From: JANWHZ01 sp035758575
Lineage (GTDB): Bacteria > Patescibacteriota > Saccharimonadia > Saccharimonadales > UBA4665
Assembly (NCBI GenBank): GCA_035758575.1
Contig: DASTXH010000009.1
Location: forward strand, 1 to 49,211
Reading direction: 5' to 3'
Length of the DNA stretch: 49,211 nt
Shown here: positions 18,136 through 26,988 of the stretch, piece by piece
Layout of the letters: the number at the start of each line of letters is the position of its first letter
Position numbering within the stretch: position 1 is the stretch's first letter
Position numbers and translations under genes: made by a program
Notes under the pieces: generated by a model
Database searches by the model: none
Told to the model about the DNA's origin: nothing
Seen by the model: only the letters and a program-made list of their open reading frames with translations

Positions 18136-19013
18136 AGTTGCTAATCATTGGTGCCAATGGTTTTGTAGGGCGTGGTGTGTCCGAAGCCGCGCGCGGGCAG
18201 GGACATGAAGTTTTTGAGACATATCGCCAAAGTGCGGATATACCCATTGATCTCTCGCATCCCGAGTCCATTGTGTCCGTGATGCGTTCGGTACGTCCGG
18301 ATGTGGTGATAAATGCCGCTGGCGTTTTGCCGCCAGGAGACGTGCGCCAAAATCCAGCGTTCAGTGCTAATATGATACGTGCCATTCACGAGAGCGGACA
18401 CATACCGAAGCAGATTATAGTGTCTGGTTCAGCAGCGGAATATGGCGTAGTGGATGCGGCCAATCTGCCGGTGAATGAAGACTTGCCAGCTCATCCAACA
18501 AATGATTACGGCAAAAGTAAGGCAGAAGAAACAACGATAGCGTTGCAGCTTGGCGCAGAGTATGGCTTGTCTGTTGTCGTTGCACGGATCTTCAACCCTA
18601 TCGGGCCGAACATGCAGGCTCGTTTTCTCACCTCACGCCTCCTGGCCCAGATCGATGAATGTCGCCGGGGCAAGCGCCAGAATATTGAAATTGGCCGCCG
18701 CGACGCCTGCCGGGACTACCTGGATGTACGTGATCTGGGTGCAGCTATCGTAGCTATAGCCGCAGGCAACCCGCAGTACACTGTATATAATGTCGGTTCC
18801 GGCAGAAAGATGTCAAACGGTGAATTGGCAGATTTGCTTGTGCAATATAGCCAGATTAGCCCGGTGCCGAGTATCATAGAGACGCAGGATCAGCCCGAGC
18901 CGCCAGCGGCAAGCCAAGCCGATATATCCAGGCTGCAGGAAGATTTTGGATGGCGCCCTGAGTATTCGTTAGAACAAACGGTAAAGGATATTATCAATGA
19001 CGCAAGACAATAA
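18132..19013 (+). CDS. NAD(P)-dependent sugar-nucleotide reductase/epimerase (Rmd-like)
   Basis: The 293-residue extended SDR has the N-terminal LLIIGANGFVGRGVSEA motif, active-site YGKSK (YxxxK), and the segments ARIFNPIGPNMQARFLTSRL and RRDACRDYLDVRDLGAAI. The last two resemble GDP-4-keto-6-deoxymannose reductase (Rmd) more than RmlD. With manC and manB elsewhere in the window, a GDP-rhamnose or related 6-deoxyhexose route is possible, but no GDP-mannose 4,6-dehydratase is present here. RmlD-like activity on dTDP-4-keto-rhamnose is the main alternative. It overlaps both neighbours. Confidence 0.78.
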   Translation: MKLLIIGANGFVGRGVSEAARGQGHEVFETYRQSADIPIDLSHPESIVSVMRSVRPDVVINAAGVLPPGDVRQNPAFSANMIRAIHESGHIPKQIIVSGSAAEYGVVDAANLPVNEDLPAHPTNDYGKSKAEETTIALQLGAEYGLSVVVARIFNPIGPNMQARFLTSRLLAQIDECRRGKRQNIEIGRRDACRDYLDVRDLGAAIVAIAAGNPQYTVYNVGSGRKMSNGELADLLVQYSQISPVPSIIETQDQPEPPAASQADISRLQEDFGWRPEYSLEQTVKDIINDARQ

Positions 19014-20454
19014 CAAAATACGCATTGTAATCGTAGGGGCAGGCAAGGCCGGTGAGCTTATCGGCCAAAATATGCTCCAGGATGAGCATTCGGCATTCGA
19101 GGTAGTCGGCTTTATCGACGACGATCCAAAGAAACAGAACAAGCAGGTACTCGGCGTGCCGGTGTTGGGCGGGGTTACTGATTTGCGTAAGGTTATCGTA
19201 GAGTATCACGTTGCCGAGCTGTTTATTGCTATTCCGTCCGAACGAGGCAAAGCCGTGCGCCGTATCATAGACGAAACTACCGGTACCAAGGTGGTGTATA
19301 AGATTCTGCCGCGCCTTGCAGAGGTGTTGATGCAGGACTTTAGTGAAGACTTTTTGAAGTATATCCGTAAAGTTCGCGTGGAAGATATGTTGGGCGGCGA
19401 AATATCCAAGGCCGACCAGTCTGCTATCACTAGCTATGTGAAGGGCCAAGTCATTATGATTACCGGCGCTGCCGGCTCCATCGGTTCGGAACTAAGCCGT
19501 CAAATAGCCGCCCACGCCGCAAAGCGGGTTATTTTCTATGACTGGTGGGAGAACGGCATGTTTGACCTGCGTAACCAGCTGGTAGAGCTGTATCCGGAGG
19601 GTAACTTTGAATTCATCATTGGTGATGTAAAAGATCGCAAGAAGCTGAACCAGGTCATGGGTATGTATAAACCCGATACAGTATTCCATGCTGCGGCATA
19701 CAAGCATGTACCGTTAATGGAGCACAACCCAGCCGAAGCAATCAAGAATAACATCCATGGTACCCGTACAGTGGCTGAGCTTGCCATAAAACACAAGGCC
19801 AAGAAGTTCATCCTTATATCGACCGACAAGGCTGTTAACCCGACGAACATCATGGGCGCCACGAAGCGGGCTGCGGAAATGGTGATACATATCCTAGCCC
19901 AGAGCCAGCAAGACACGACGCTTTGCGCGGTGCGATTTGGCAACGTTATTAATAGCAATGGTAGTGCCATACCTATCTTTGAGAAGCAGATTGAAAAAGG
20001 CGGCCCCGTTACCGTTACACACAAAGACATCACTCGTTACTTTATGACCATTCCCGAAGCCGTGCATTTGGTGCTGCAGTCGTGGATGATGGGTGAGAAT
20101 AACGACTTGTTTGTGCTCGATATGGGCGAGCCTGTCAAGATTTACGATCTAGCGCGTCTCCTCATTACGCTGCAAGGCTACGTCCCAGAAGAAGACATAA
20201 AGATAAAGATTACGGGTTTACGGCCAGGTGAAAAGCTGTACGAGGAAGTGTTGGTAAAAGAAGAAGAAACACTTTCGACTTCGGTACAAAAAATCTTTCG
20301 CACCAAGAATTATCTCAATTTTGACCGTCTTGCCTTTCTATATAATCTCAGCATGCTGCTGGAATCTATAGAAGAAAATGGTTTGCATGTCGAAGACTTG
20401 AGGCAGCGGCTGCAGGCTATGGTACCCACGTATCAGCCGAGTAAGCATAAATAG
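18997..20454 (+). CDS. CapD/FlaA1-like nucleotide-sugar 4,6-dehydratase, soluble form
   Basis: The 485-residue protein has two Rossmann parts: residues about 8-140 (VIVGAGKAGELIGQNM, the CoA-binding-like domain of the family) and the catalytic SDR from about 150 (MITGAAGSIGSELSRQI, STDKAVNPTNIMGATKRAAE, then RFGNVINSNGSAIPIF). TDKAVNPTN and the M-x3-K site match UDP-GlcNAc 4,6-dehydratases of the CapD/PglF type. The usual four-helix membrane anchor ahead of the first domain is missing, so the enzyme should be cytosolic. It ends the operon, overlapping the previous gene by 17 bases, and probably feeds the aminotransferase. Confidence 0.88.
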   Translation: MTQDNNKIRIVIVGAGKAGELIGQNMLQDEHSAFEVVGFIDDDPKKQNKQVLGVPVLGGVTDLRKVIVEYHVAELFIAIPSERGKAVRRIIDETTGTKVVYKILPRLAEVLMQDFSEDFLKYIRKVRVEDMLGGEISKADQSAITSYVKGQVIMITGAAGSIGSELSRQIAAHAAKRVIFYDWWENGMFDLRNQLVELYPEGNFEFIIGDVKDRKKLNQVMGMYKPDTVFHAAAYKHVPLMEHNPAEAIKNNIHGTRTVAELAIKHKAKKFILISTDKAVNPTNIMGATKRAAEMVIHILAQSQQDTTLCAVRFGNVINSNGSAIPIFEKQIEKGGPVTVTHKDITRYFMTIPEAVHLVLQSWMMGENNDLFVLDMGEPVKIYDLARLLITLQGYVPEEDIKIKITGLRPGEKLYEEVLVKEEETLSTSVQKIFRTKNYLNFDRLAFLYNLSMLLESIEENGLHVEDLRQRLQAMVPTYQPSKHK

Positions 20455-20499
20455 AGTTACCTATCTGCCTCTAAGGAAAGAGCGACGTTCACGCCGCGG

Positions 20500-21363
20500 T
20501 TATTGCCGGGCAACGCGCAGCAAGTATTCACCGTAGCCACTCTTGATAAGCGGCTCGGCAATTTGCTCCAATTGTTCCCTGGTGATATAGCCAAGCTCAT
20601 AGGCGATCTCTTCAATGCACCCAATCTTAACACCTTGGCGTTCTTCTATGACCTGTACGAACAATGAGGCCTGGTTCATGCTGGCGAATGTTCCAGTATC
20701 AAGCCATGCAGTTCCTCGCCCAAGGTGGCATACGGTCAGCTGGCCTTTCTGCATATACGCTTTGAGTATTTCGGTAATCTCAAGCTCGCCGCGGGCGCTT
20801 GGCTGGACAGCTTTTGCGATAGATATTACTTGATTGTCGAAGAAATATAGACCCGGAATAGCGTGGTTGGATTTTGGCTGCTGTGGTTTTTCTTCTATTG
20901 AAATAGCGCGCATATTTTCATCGAACTCCACCACACCGTAGCTTCGGGGGTCGGCAACCTGATATCCAAACACGATGCCGCCTGTTGGGCTGGTATATTG
21001 GCGGAGTTTTGTGCCCATGGCAGATCCGTAGAAGATATTGTCACCTAAAATTAGGCAGACACTTTCTTTGCCGATAAAGTTTTCGCCCACAATGAAAGCA
21101 TCGGCTAGCCCGCGCGGTTCTCCCTGGACGGCATAGCTAATAGTGCAGCCAATACGGCTACCATCACCCAGCAGTTGTTCGAAGCGGGGCACGTCATCTG
21201 GTGTGGAAATAACAAGAATATCGCGAATGCCGGCGTTCAGCAAGGTACTGAGTGGGTAGTAAATCATGGGCTTATCGTAAATAGGAATAAGCTGTTTGCT
21301 TATAGCTTTCGTGGTTGGATACAGACGCGTGCCCGATCCACCTGCAAGGATGATACCTTTCAT
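20500..21363 (-). CDS. rmlA: Glucose-1-phosphate thymidylyltransferase
   Basis: The ATG at 21363 is used (MKGIILAGGSGTRLYPTTKA, 287 residues) because it overlaps the rmlB stop by ATGA and matches the family start. The nucleotidyltransferase motif GGSGTRLYP, the loop KQLIPIYDKPMIYYPL, and ILGDNIFYG with the metal-binding Asp are all present. It makes dTDP-glucose from glucose-1-phosphate and dTTP. Length and motifs are those of a normal RmlA. It is co-transcribed with rmlB; rmlC and a clear rmlD are not in this window. Confidence 0.95.
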   Translation of the reverse strand: MKGIILAGGSGTRLYPTTKAISKQLIPIYDKPMIYYPLSTLLNAGIRDILVISTPDDVPRFEQLLGDGSRIGCTISYAVQGEPRGLADAFIVGENFIGKESVCLILGDNIFYGSAMGTKLRQYTSPTGGIVFGYQVADPRSYGVVEFDENMRAISIEEKPQQPKSNHAIPGLYFFDNQVISIAKAVQPSARGELEITEILKAYMQKGQLTVCHLGRGTAWLDTGTFASMNQASLFVQVIEERQGVKIGCIEEIAYELGYITREQLEQIAEPLIKSGYGEYLLRVARQ

Positions 21364-22364
21364 GCCTTTTGTCCTTGTGCGCTGTATCGGGCTTCTGTGG
21401 CTGCTTTTTGAGGACGCCACCAAGCTTCATGTTCCTGATACCACTGTATAGTGTTGGCTAGCCCGTCGTCGAAGTTTGTATATTTTGGCTTCCATCCCAG
21501 CTCATCACAGAGTTTACTGGCGTCAATGGCGTACCTGAGGTCATGCCCCGGGCGGTCGGCGACGTGGTCGTAGCCGTTAGAATTTTTGCCCATAGCGGTG
21601 AGGATTTGCTCCACGATAGTCTTATTAGAGCGTTCGCCATTGGCGCCGATTAGGTATGTTTCGCCAATGGCGCCTTTTTCTAGAATGGTAAGCACTGCTG
21701 ATGCGTGGTCCTCGGTGTGAATCCAGTCTCGCACATTTTCACCTTTGCCGTACAGCTTTGGCCGGCGGCCTTCTATGATCTCAGTAATCTGCCGCGGAAT
21801 AAATTTCTCGACATGTTGATATGGGCCATAGTTGTTCGAGCAATTCGAAATGGTGGCTTGCAAGCCAAAGCTTCGCACCCAAGCCCGTACGAGGTGGTCG
21901 GAGCAGGCTTTTGATGCCGAATAGGGGCTTGAGGGCTTATAGGGTGAAGTGGGGGTGAATTTGTGCGGATCATCGAGCGCCATATCGCCATATACCTCGT
22001 CGGTGGAGATATGATGAAATCGTACATTATGCCTACGCGCAGCCTCAAGCAGCATAAAGGTACCGACAATGTTGGTATCTATAAAAGGCCGCGGATTATG
22101 CAGGGAATTGTCGTTATGGGATTCTGCGGCGAAATGCACTATGGCTTCTGTTCCTGAGACCAGCCGGTCTACTAGATCGGCATCGCATATATCTCCGACG
22201 ACAAGCTGCACTTTTGCGCTATCAAGGTCGGCGAGATTTGCCATGTTGCCTGCATAGGTGAGTTTGTCGAGTACTACGATGGGCCAGTCGCTTCGGACAC
22301 GCTGTAGATGGCGCACGAAGTTCGAACCCATAAAACCGGCGCCACCGGTAACTAAAACTTTCAT
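21360..22364 (-). CDS. rmlB: dTDP-glucose 4,6-dehydratase
   Basis: The ATG at 22364 gives 334 residues starting MKVLVTGGAGFMGSNFVRHL (GxxGxxG). HISTDEVYGDM carries the T-DE catalytic triad part, and YSASKACSDHLVRAW the YxxxK pair. It converts dTDP-glucose to dTDP-4-keto-6-deoxyglucose. It is upstream of and overlaps rmlA. A -10 element (TG-G-TATACT, 22380-22372) ends seven bases before ATG, so the transcript probably has no leader. The longer frame to 22409 would begin upstream of this promoter and is rejected. Confidence 0.95.
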   Translation of the reverse strand: MKVLVTGGAGFMGSNFVRHLQRVRSDWPIVVLDKLTYAGNMANLADLDSAKVQLVVGDICDADLVDRLVSGTEAIVHFAAESHNDNSLHNPRPFIDTNIVGTFMLLEAARRHNVRFHHISTDEVYGDMALDDPHKFTPTSPYKPSSPYSASKACSDHLVRAWVRSFGLQATISNCSNNYGPYQHVEKFIPRQITEIIEGRRPKLYGKGENVRDWIHTEDHASAVLTILEKGAIGETYLIGANGERSNKTIVEQILTAMGKNSNGYDHVADRPGHDLRYAIDASKLCDELGWKPKYTNFDDGLANTIQWYQEHEAWWRPQKAATEARYSAQGQKA

Positions 22365-22371
22365 ATCTGTA

Positions 22372-22380
22372 AGTATACCA
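22372..22380 (-). promoter_or_regulatory. Extended -10 promoter of rmlBA, leaderless
   Basis: Reading the minus strand, TGG precedes TATACT (22377-22372), followed by seven bases and the rmlB ATG at 22364. No good -35 is visible at 17 bases, which fits an extended -10 promoter. No ribosome site could be transcribed ahead of the start codon. Confidence 0.6.
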
Positions 22381-22424
22381 GTGTGCCCGCTCCAGGCATA
22401 TCCAACCAACGCCAGGATAGTTCG

Positions 22425-23207
22425 TTAGGTTGTGGCGTGGGATGATGCATCAAGGTGCTGCCAAAGCTGCATGAACAAGAAGCGCTGCATTGATGCCGCA
22501 CCGTTATCCTCGATAATGACGCCGTAAGGGGTATCTTTGGTGGTGGAAATCGTCGCGATCTTATTGCCGTATATGATCGTGTAGCTCGAAGCCGACATGT
22601 TCTCTGGCGTAGTTAGCCAGCGGCGCTCGGAATATTCTGCGATTTCTCCACCTTCGCCAAGCGCTATTACTTTAACCCGAATGGACTCCTCGATCCGCCG
22701 TTTTGTGAACTGCGGAAATTTTCTATACAGATATTGCCGGATAGGGGCGGAAGAGTACGCAACATATTCGCGCTGTGGAAGGTCCCGACACGCTTGCAGC
22801 ACGTCACGCAGGATGGCAACTACGCCTTCATCGTCTTGGTAATAGCGCACGAGTGGTCCACCAGCCGCAGCCGTGTTGCGGGCTAAAAGTTCTGGTATGA
22901 CCGTTTTGGCCGTCTCTGCCAAATCGATAAGATCGCGCCGTTTGTCGCGTATTATATCGAGAATTTTTTCTGGTGACTCGGCAGTATAGCGCTCGCGGTT
23001 GCCTTGGCTCCGGACGCTCGCTAACCCGAGCGTGGTAAGCTTCTTGAGCGCTTCGTATGTGGTACCGCGGTTAATGCCTGTATATGCCGCGACTTTCCGT
23101 ATGGAATACGACTCCATCTTAAGCAGCGCTGCGTAGGTTACCGCCTCAGTTTGTGGCACGCCAAGGCCGGACAATAATGAAATAAGATCCAAATTGTCAT
23201 CGTTCAT
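22425..23207 (-). CDS. TrmB-family transcriptional regulator
   Basis: The 260-residue protein has an N-terminal winged helix (about residues 5-80): GVPQTEAVTYAALLKMES, then YTGINRGTTYEALKKLTTLG as the recognition region. A helical linker with KRRDLIDLAETAKT follows, then an effector-binding-like domain with YQDDEGVVAILRDVL and GVIIEDNGAASMQRFLF. This matches the TrmB family, which in archaea and some bacteria responds to sugars. It is divergent from the damaged YvcK-like gene and upstream of rmlBA, so control of either is plausible. The intergenic region holds a perfect CAATATATTG palindrome over its own -35. Confidence 0.85.
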   Translation of the reverse strand: MNDDNLDLISLLSGLGVPQTEAVTYAALLKMESYSIRKVAAYTGINRGTTYEALKKLTTLGLASVRSQGNRERYTAESPEKILDIIRDKRRDLIDLAETAKTVIPELLARNTAAAGGPLVRYYQDDEGVVAILRDVLQACRDLPQREYVAYSSAPIRQYLYRKFPQFTKRRIEESIRVKVIALGEGGEIAEYSERRWLTTPENMSASSYTIIYGNKIATISTTKDTPYGVIIEDNGAASMQRFLFMQLWQHLDASSHATT

Positions 23208-23216
23208 GCTACATGA

Positions 23217-23294
23217 ATGGTAGTAATCACCTAATAATTTGTCAATATATTGTTGCCAAAAGTCGTGGACAGCGCATGATGCCGGGTTTATTAT
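23217..23294. promoter_or_regulatory. Divergent promoters and palindrome between trmB-like and yvcK-like genes
   Basis: Minus strand: TTGACA (23245-23240), 17 bases, TACCAT (23222-23217), with the start codon nine bases further on, so the leader would be only a few bases. Plus strand: TGGACA (23266-23271), 17 bases, TATTAT (23289-23294), for the ATG at 23308. CAATATATTG (23243-23252) is a perfect 10-base palindrome overlapping the minus-strand -35 and is a candidate operator for the adjacent regulator. Confidence 0.6.
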
Positions 23295-23307
23295 AAGGTC
23301 CTAATTT

Positions 23308-24476
23308 ATGAACACTTCCGTAGTTAGCCCTGAAAGTTTAGACATCGTGCTCTTTGGCGGGGGCGGTGGTGGGTCCGTCATGGCCAAAGGATTACAAGAG
23401 TCATTTCCCGATGCGCATGTTTCCGTAGTTGTGCCCACCGGCGACCATGGGGGCAGTACTGGTATAATCAGGGATGTACTGGGCGGCCCGGCGGTTGGCG
23501 ATCCGAGCAAGATCATTACCGAGCTAAGCGGATCGGCAGCCGTTAAAACAGTTCTTGAAACGCCGCGCTTCGCAAGGGGTTCAAATACTGACGATATTCG
23601 CAGGCTGAATGAAGCTCTGCTGAACGCGCTCCCTCCTCAGGCGAATGCATACAGGGCGGTCGCTATTCTTGACGGCGCCGTTGAAGTGGGCAAGGAGCTA
23701 ATGGAAAAGCATGGCAAGCAGTTGCAAGGGCACTCCTATCGCAATATCGCTCTTACAGCCATTCGTCTTTATACAGTGATTTGCGTATCGCTATGGCTGA
23801 GATGAGCGAGTGGGCTGCCGTGAGTCCGAATATTACGTTGTTGCCGGCAACCAACGAAGCCCACGATGTGGTGTTATTTGATGGCAGTAAGGGCAAGAAT
23901 ATTGAAGTCCGCGGCGAAGGCAAAATAGATGACTATCTAGTCGAAGAAGCTGACAAAGCGCATATCAGACTTGATTTAGGACCAGGTAAGCGTGAGCCGT
24001 ACGCTACCCGTGAAGCATGTGAAGCAATATCGCAGACAGACCTTGTTGTGATTGGGCCGGGTAGCCCTCTGACATCACTTGCACCAAGTATGCTGCCGGC
24101 AGGTATCCCGAAGGCACTGCACGCGCGCCAGGAGGCTGGGGTGCCTATTGTGGCTGTGGCCAATTTGTGCGCCGAGACGCAGGCTACGCCAGGGTTGACG
24201 TTGCCTCAGCTCGTACAGTTCATTGGCGCACATGCCATAACACCGAATGTCGTGCTCTTTAATACCGCTCCGCTCCCCGAGGGAAAAATTCCACTGACGC
24301 TCGAAACCGACCAATCGTATATAGGATCGGCACGTGCTATCGGCGCTCATCTGCTAAGCATGCAACACGGTCACGAAAAAGTTGACCCGAATGATGCCAT
24401 CGCTATGCTTCGAACTGACATGTTTCATAATACAAATGCCATAGCCCAGCTCATCCGTAAAGAAGTTCTTGTTTAG
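23308..24476 (+). pseudogene. Second YvcK/CofD-like gene, split by a frameshift
   Basis: Two frames together make one YvcK-like protein. Frame 1 (23308-23805) has IVLFGGGGGGSVMAKGL, GDHGGSTGIIRDVLG, AVGDPSKIITEL and GHSYRNIALTAIRLY. Frame 2 continues from about 23772 with YSDLRIAMAEMSEWAAV, then VVIGPGSPLTSLAPSML, VAVANLCAETQATPG and a conserved end at 24476. A shift of minus one at about 23770-23773 restores a full-length protein of some 390 residues. No standard slippery heptamer is in phase, so a real indel or a sequencing error is most likely. Both halves are otherwise free of stops, which points to a recent event or to an error. Confidence 0.75.
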
Positions 24477-24510
24477 CCAGGAACTATTGTCTGCTTTTGG
24501 CGGATGGTAA

Positions 24511-24885
24511 CTAGGCTGCAGATGTGCGCGCGACTACAAAGACACCCAGTATGATGATAGCTATGCCGACCCAGCGCATGGCGGGGATCTGTTCATGGAG
24601 GAGCCATATGGCAAGCAGTGGTGTAGCGACATAGGTAAGCGCCAGGATAGGCTGTACGAAGCTGATGTCGAGCTTCGTTAGCAGGTATGACCAAGTAACT
24701 GCCGAGAAGAAGTACAGCGCAACGCCACAGAGCGAAGGTATATTAGTGAAGAGCTTGAAGAGATACTCAGCGAGTTGCCACAAGGAGTGGATTTGCATAT
24801 GTCCGATTTGGCCAGCGCCAATCTTCATGAGGATGCCACCGAATGCGCCCATAGTTATGCCAAATAAGAAAATTACTGCGATCAT
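24511..24885 (-). CDS. EamA/EmrE-like four-helix transporter, probable lipid-sugar flippase subunit
   Basis: The 124-residue protein has four hydrophobic segments (about 2-22, 45-68, 73-93, 100-120) and ends with the EamA-type PILALTYVATPLLAIWLLHEQIPAMRW. Half-size proteins like this include EmrE and the ArnE/ArnF undecaprenyl-phosphate aminosugar flippase. The start overlaps the stop of the tiny membrane-protein gene by ATGA, and GGGAG lies about 8 bases upstream. Being coupled to a GT-C-like glycosyltransferase suggests it flips the lipid-linked sugar donor. A drug-efflux role is less likely from context. Confidence 0.8.
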   Translation of the reverse strand: MIAVIFLFGITMGAFGGILMKIGAGQIGHMQIHSLWQLAEYLFKLFTNIPSLCGVALYFFSAVTWSYLLTKLDISFVQPILALTYVATPLLAIWLLHEQIPAMRWVGIAIIILGVFVVARTSAA

Positions 24886-25073
24886 GGTTTTTTCTCCCGT
24901 ATATGTATAGTTATTTTATTATATAGGCTTACTAGCCGGATCTTTGTAGCCCGGTAATCCGCTATACGACTAGGCGTCGTATATATAACAAAGTATATAA
25001 AGAAGCAAACGGTGATAAGAGCTATGAGCAGGAGGTCTGGAATATGCGACTTAATTGACTTGGAAAATCTCAT
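24882..25073 (-). CDS. Tiny single-span membrane protein, partner of GT-C-like protein, copy 1
   Basis: The chosen start is the ATG at 25073 (MRFSKSIKSH, 63 residues). An AAGGATG ribosome site lies inside the end of the upstream gene, and the position equals the start of copy 2 at 33455. There is one membrane segment (PDLLLIALITVCFFIYFVIY), followed by YTTPSRIADYRATKIRLVSL. The F-x-YF-x2-Y-x-T-x-SR-x-A-x-Y pattern is shared with copy 2, which argues that this is a real gene. It overlaps the GT-C-like gene by 23 bases and the flippase gene by ATGA. No known family is recognised; a stabilising or regulatory subunit of the GT-C protein is inferred. Confidence 0.72.
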   Translation of the reverse strand: MRFSKSIKSHIPDLLLIALITVCFFIYFVIYTTPSRIADYRATKIRLVSLYNKITIHIREKKP

Positions 25074-26892
25074 ACATCTCATCCTTATATATTTCCTTGA
25101 AGTGCCCCCTAGACCATTGGTTCTCCCTGCTGCCGATCGTTGTAAAGACATAAGTAACATGCCGGCTCGTAAGTTGTTGATACCACGATTCTTGGGAGCT
25201 GGCGGGAAGGTATAATACTTTATCCGAGAAACTTGGCGTCCACAACGGGTATATAAAGTAGGGGCTGGAATCATATACGACCGTTTGGCTGGGCTTAACG
25301 CGGGCCTCTATAAATACAAAGGCCTTGCCGGGCACACTCTCGTATACTGGCCCTCGGACAGAACCGTGGACCATGCTTCTGATCTGATGGTAGACTGTGG
25401 CTGGAGTAAAGGTGCAGAGGGTATAGTTCGTGCCTATCACGTATAGGACCAAAACGATACATAAAAACTTTACGGCTTGCGCAGTCCACTTGCCGACGTA
25501 TGTAAGTGTTAAACCAAGAGCGACAATACCGATAGAGACAATAAACATAGTATACCGCGCGTAGTAATCTGCGGGATAGATGGCAAAAAGGCCGAGGACG
25601 GTAGCCATAACCGCCAAGAAGAGATAGTTGCGCTTCCTGAATGCGAAATATAGAGAGATGAGAATAGCGGGGATAAGCACGGTAAACCAGATTGGGCCAA
25701 GACCGGCATAGTTTGTGTCGTAGTTATACATGCAGCCATACCAGTCTTTCTGCTCGGTCCAGACAAACCAAATCCGCTGCAGGCCACTGTGGGGCAGTGC
25801 GGTGGTTGCGGTCGCTCCGGATATGAATTGTTTCAGGTCCATTCCCGGAAACAGCGTAATACCTGCTATTTTGTAGCCAAACGGGTACAGTGGTGTATGA
25901 TACAACACATAATCTTTGATGTACCAATACACACCGAAAATCATAGGACTGGCAATGAGCAATACGTGTTGCAGATACGCCGTTATCTTCTTGCCAGAAG
26001 TTTGGTAGAGATTCCAGACGAGGAGTGGCAGGAGGGCAATGACAAACAAAAAGCCTGTCGATTTTATGGAAACTATGAGTGAAAAAATTACGCCCACTAG
26101 TAGAAGATCTAATTTATTAAGCTTGCGATGGATTACCATGGCTAGTCCAGCAATAAAGAGCGAGCAGAGCATAACATCCACGTACGAGGTCTTCAGCTGG
26201 TTGAGTACAATGGGTATGAAGGCGTAAAGGAATGCGGCAAAGCGTGCGTGGCGTTTGTCTGCTCCAAGTGTAGTGGCAGTTTCATATAGCCCATAGATGC
26301 CGAGAAAGAGAAACGGTACCTGTGTAATATCAACAAAAGTATCGGCATGGGCTATGAGCATGCTCCATGCTTCGATAAGCTCTCCGCCCTTCGGGTAGCC
26401 CGTGAGCCAACCCAGGCTTGTCGGAAAGTCGTACAGGTTATGGTTCTGGATGAGATAGCCGATAAACGTTAAATGGTATGAGTTGCCGTCAAAGTCAGTA
26501 ACAGGAAAAAGGAAGCCTAGGCAGAGAATCCAAAATACACCTCCGAGGGCCAATAGGAGTAGTATCAGCCACATCTTGTCATGCTTTTCGCGCTTTAGCG
26601 TGGTTAACCAGCTTCGCAGGTTAGCATCGTACTGCCTGAGCAGTTCTTTGCCGTGCTTCTTACGCAAAATGCATAGTATAGTGGTGGTCAGTGCAACGTT
26701 AAGAATTGCGAGGCTCCAGCTGAATAAGAGCTTTGAAAGACCTAATGTGAATTCAGTGATAATAATCTGAGAATAGAATAGAAGAAATGTACTGGCGAAT
26801 CGTTTCCAGCCCCTACGTTTTAATGAGAAGGAGAACAGATCAATGACAATCAACATATATAGGCTGAGCAGGGCGCAGGCGAACATCAACAC
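25051..26892 (-). CDS. GT-C-like multispan membrane glycosyltransferase, copy 1
   Basis: The 613-residue protein starts at a GTG with AAGGAG six bases upstream. It has about 12 hydrophobic segments and a soluble C-terminal portion of roughly 120 residues. An extracytoplasmic loop holds FPVTDFDGNSYHLTFIGY, with the acidic pair expected in GT39/GT83-like enzymes. PTSLGWLTGYPKGGELIEAW and VWTEQKDWYGCMYNYD are shared with the paralogue at 31600. Such enzymes move a sugar from polyprenyl-phosphate to a surface acceptor. It leads an operon with the tiny membrane protein and the EmrE-like flippase and is divergent from the GT4 gene at 27001. Confidence 0.8.
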   Translation of the reverse strand: MLMFACALLSLYMLIVIDLFSFSLKRRGWKRFASTFLLFYSQIIITEFTLGLSKLLFSWSLAILNVALTTTILCILRKKHGKELLRQYDANLRSWLTTLKREKHDKMWLILLLLALGGVFWILCLGFLFPVTDFDGNSYHLTFIGYLIQNHNLYDFPTSLGWLTGYPKGGELIEAWSMLIAHADTFVDITQVPFLFLGIYGLYETATTLGADKRHARFAAFLYAFIPIVLNQLKTSYVDVMLCSLFIAGLAMVIHRKLNKLDLLLVGVIFSLIVSIKSTGFLFVIALLPLLVWNLYQTSGKKITAYLQHVLLIASPMIFGVYWYIKDYVLYHTPLYPFGYKIAGITLFPGMDLKQFISGATATTALPHSGLQRIWFVWTEQKDWYGCMYNYDTNYAGLGPIWFTVLIPAILISLYFAFRKRNYLFLAVMATVLGLFAIYPADYYARYTMFIVSIGIVALGLTLTYVGKWTAQAVKFLCIVLVLYVIGTNYTLCTFTPATVYHQIRSMVHGSVRGPVYESVPGKAFVFIEARVKPSQTVVYDSSPYFIYPLWTPSFSDKVLYLPASSQESWYQQLTSRHVTYVFTTIGSRENQWSRGHFKEIYKDEMYEIFQVN

Positions 26893-26988
26893 ATACCGCT
26901 CCTTATTTCTTATACAAATAATACATGAAAGTTAAGCAAGGCTAAATATCCCGGGAAAGGAATGCTTCTCGCTGCAGAAAGGACAGGA

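Noticed and set aside
23765..23785. Programmed minus-one frameshift in the second YvcK-like gene
   Set aside because: No in-phase X-XXY-YYZ heptamer or following stem was found; an indel or sequencing error is simpler.
25074..25274. Longer 130-codon version of tiny membrane protein copy 1
   Set aside because: The extra N-terminal part is antisense-free overlap with the large gene, is not shared with copy 2, and the ribosome site points to 25073.
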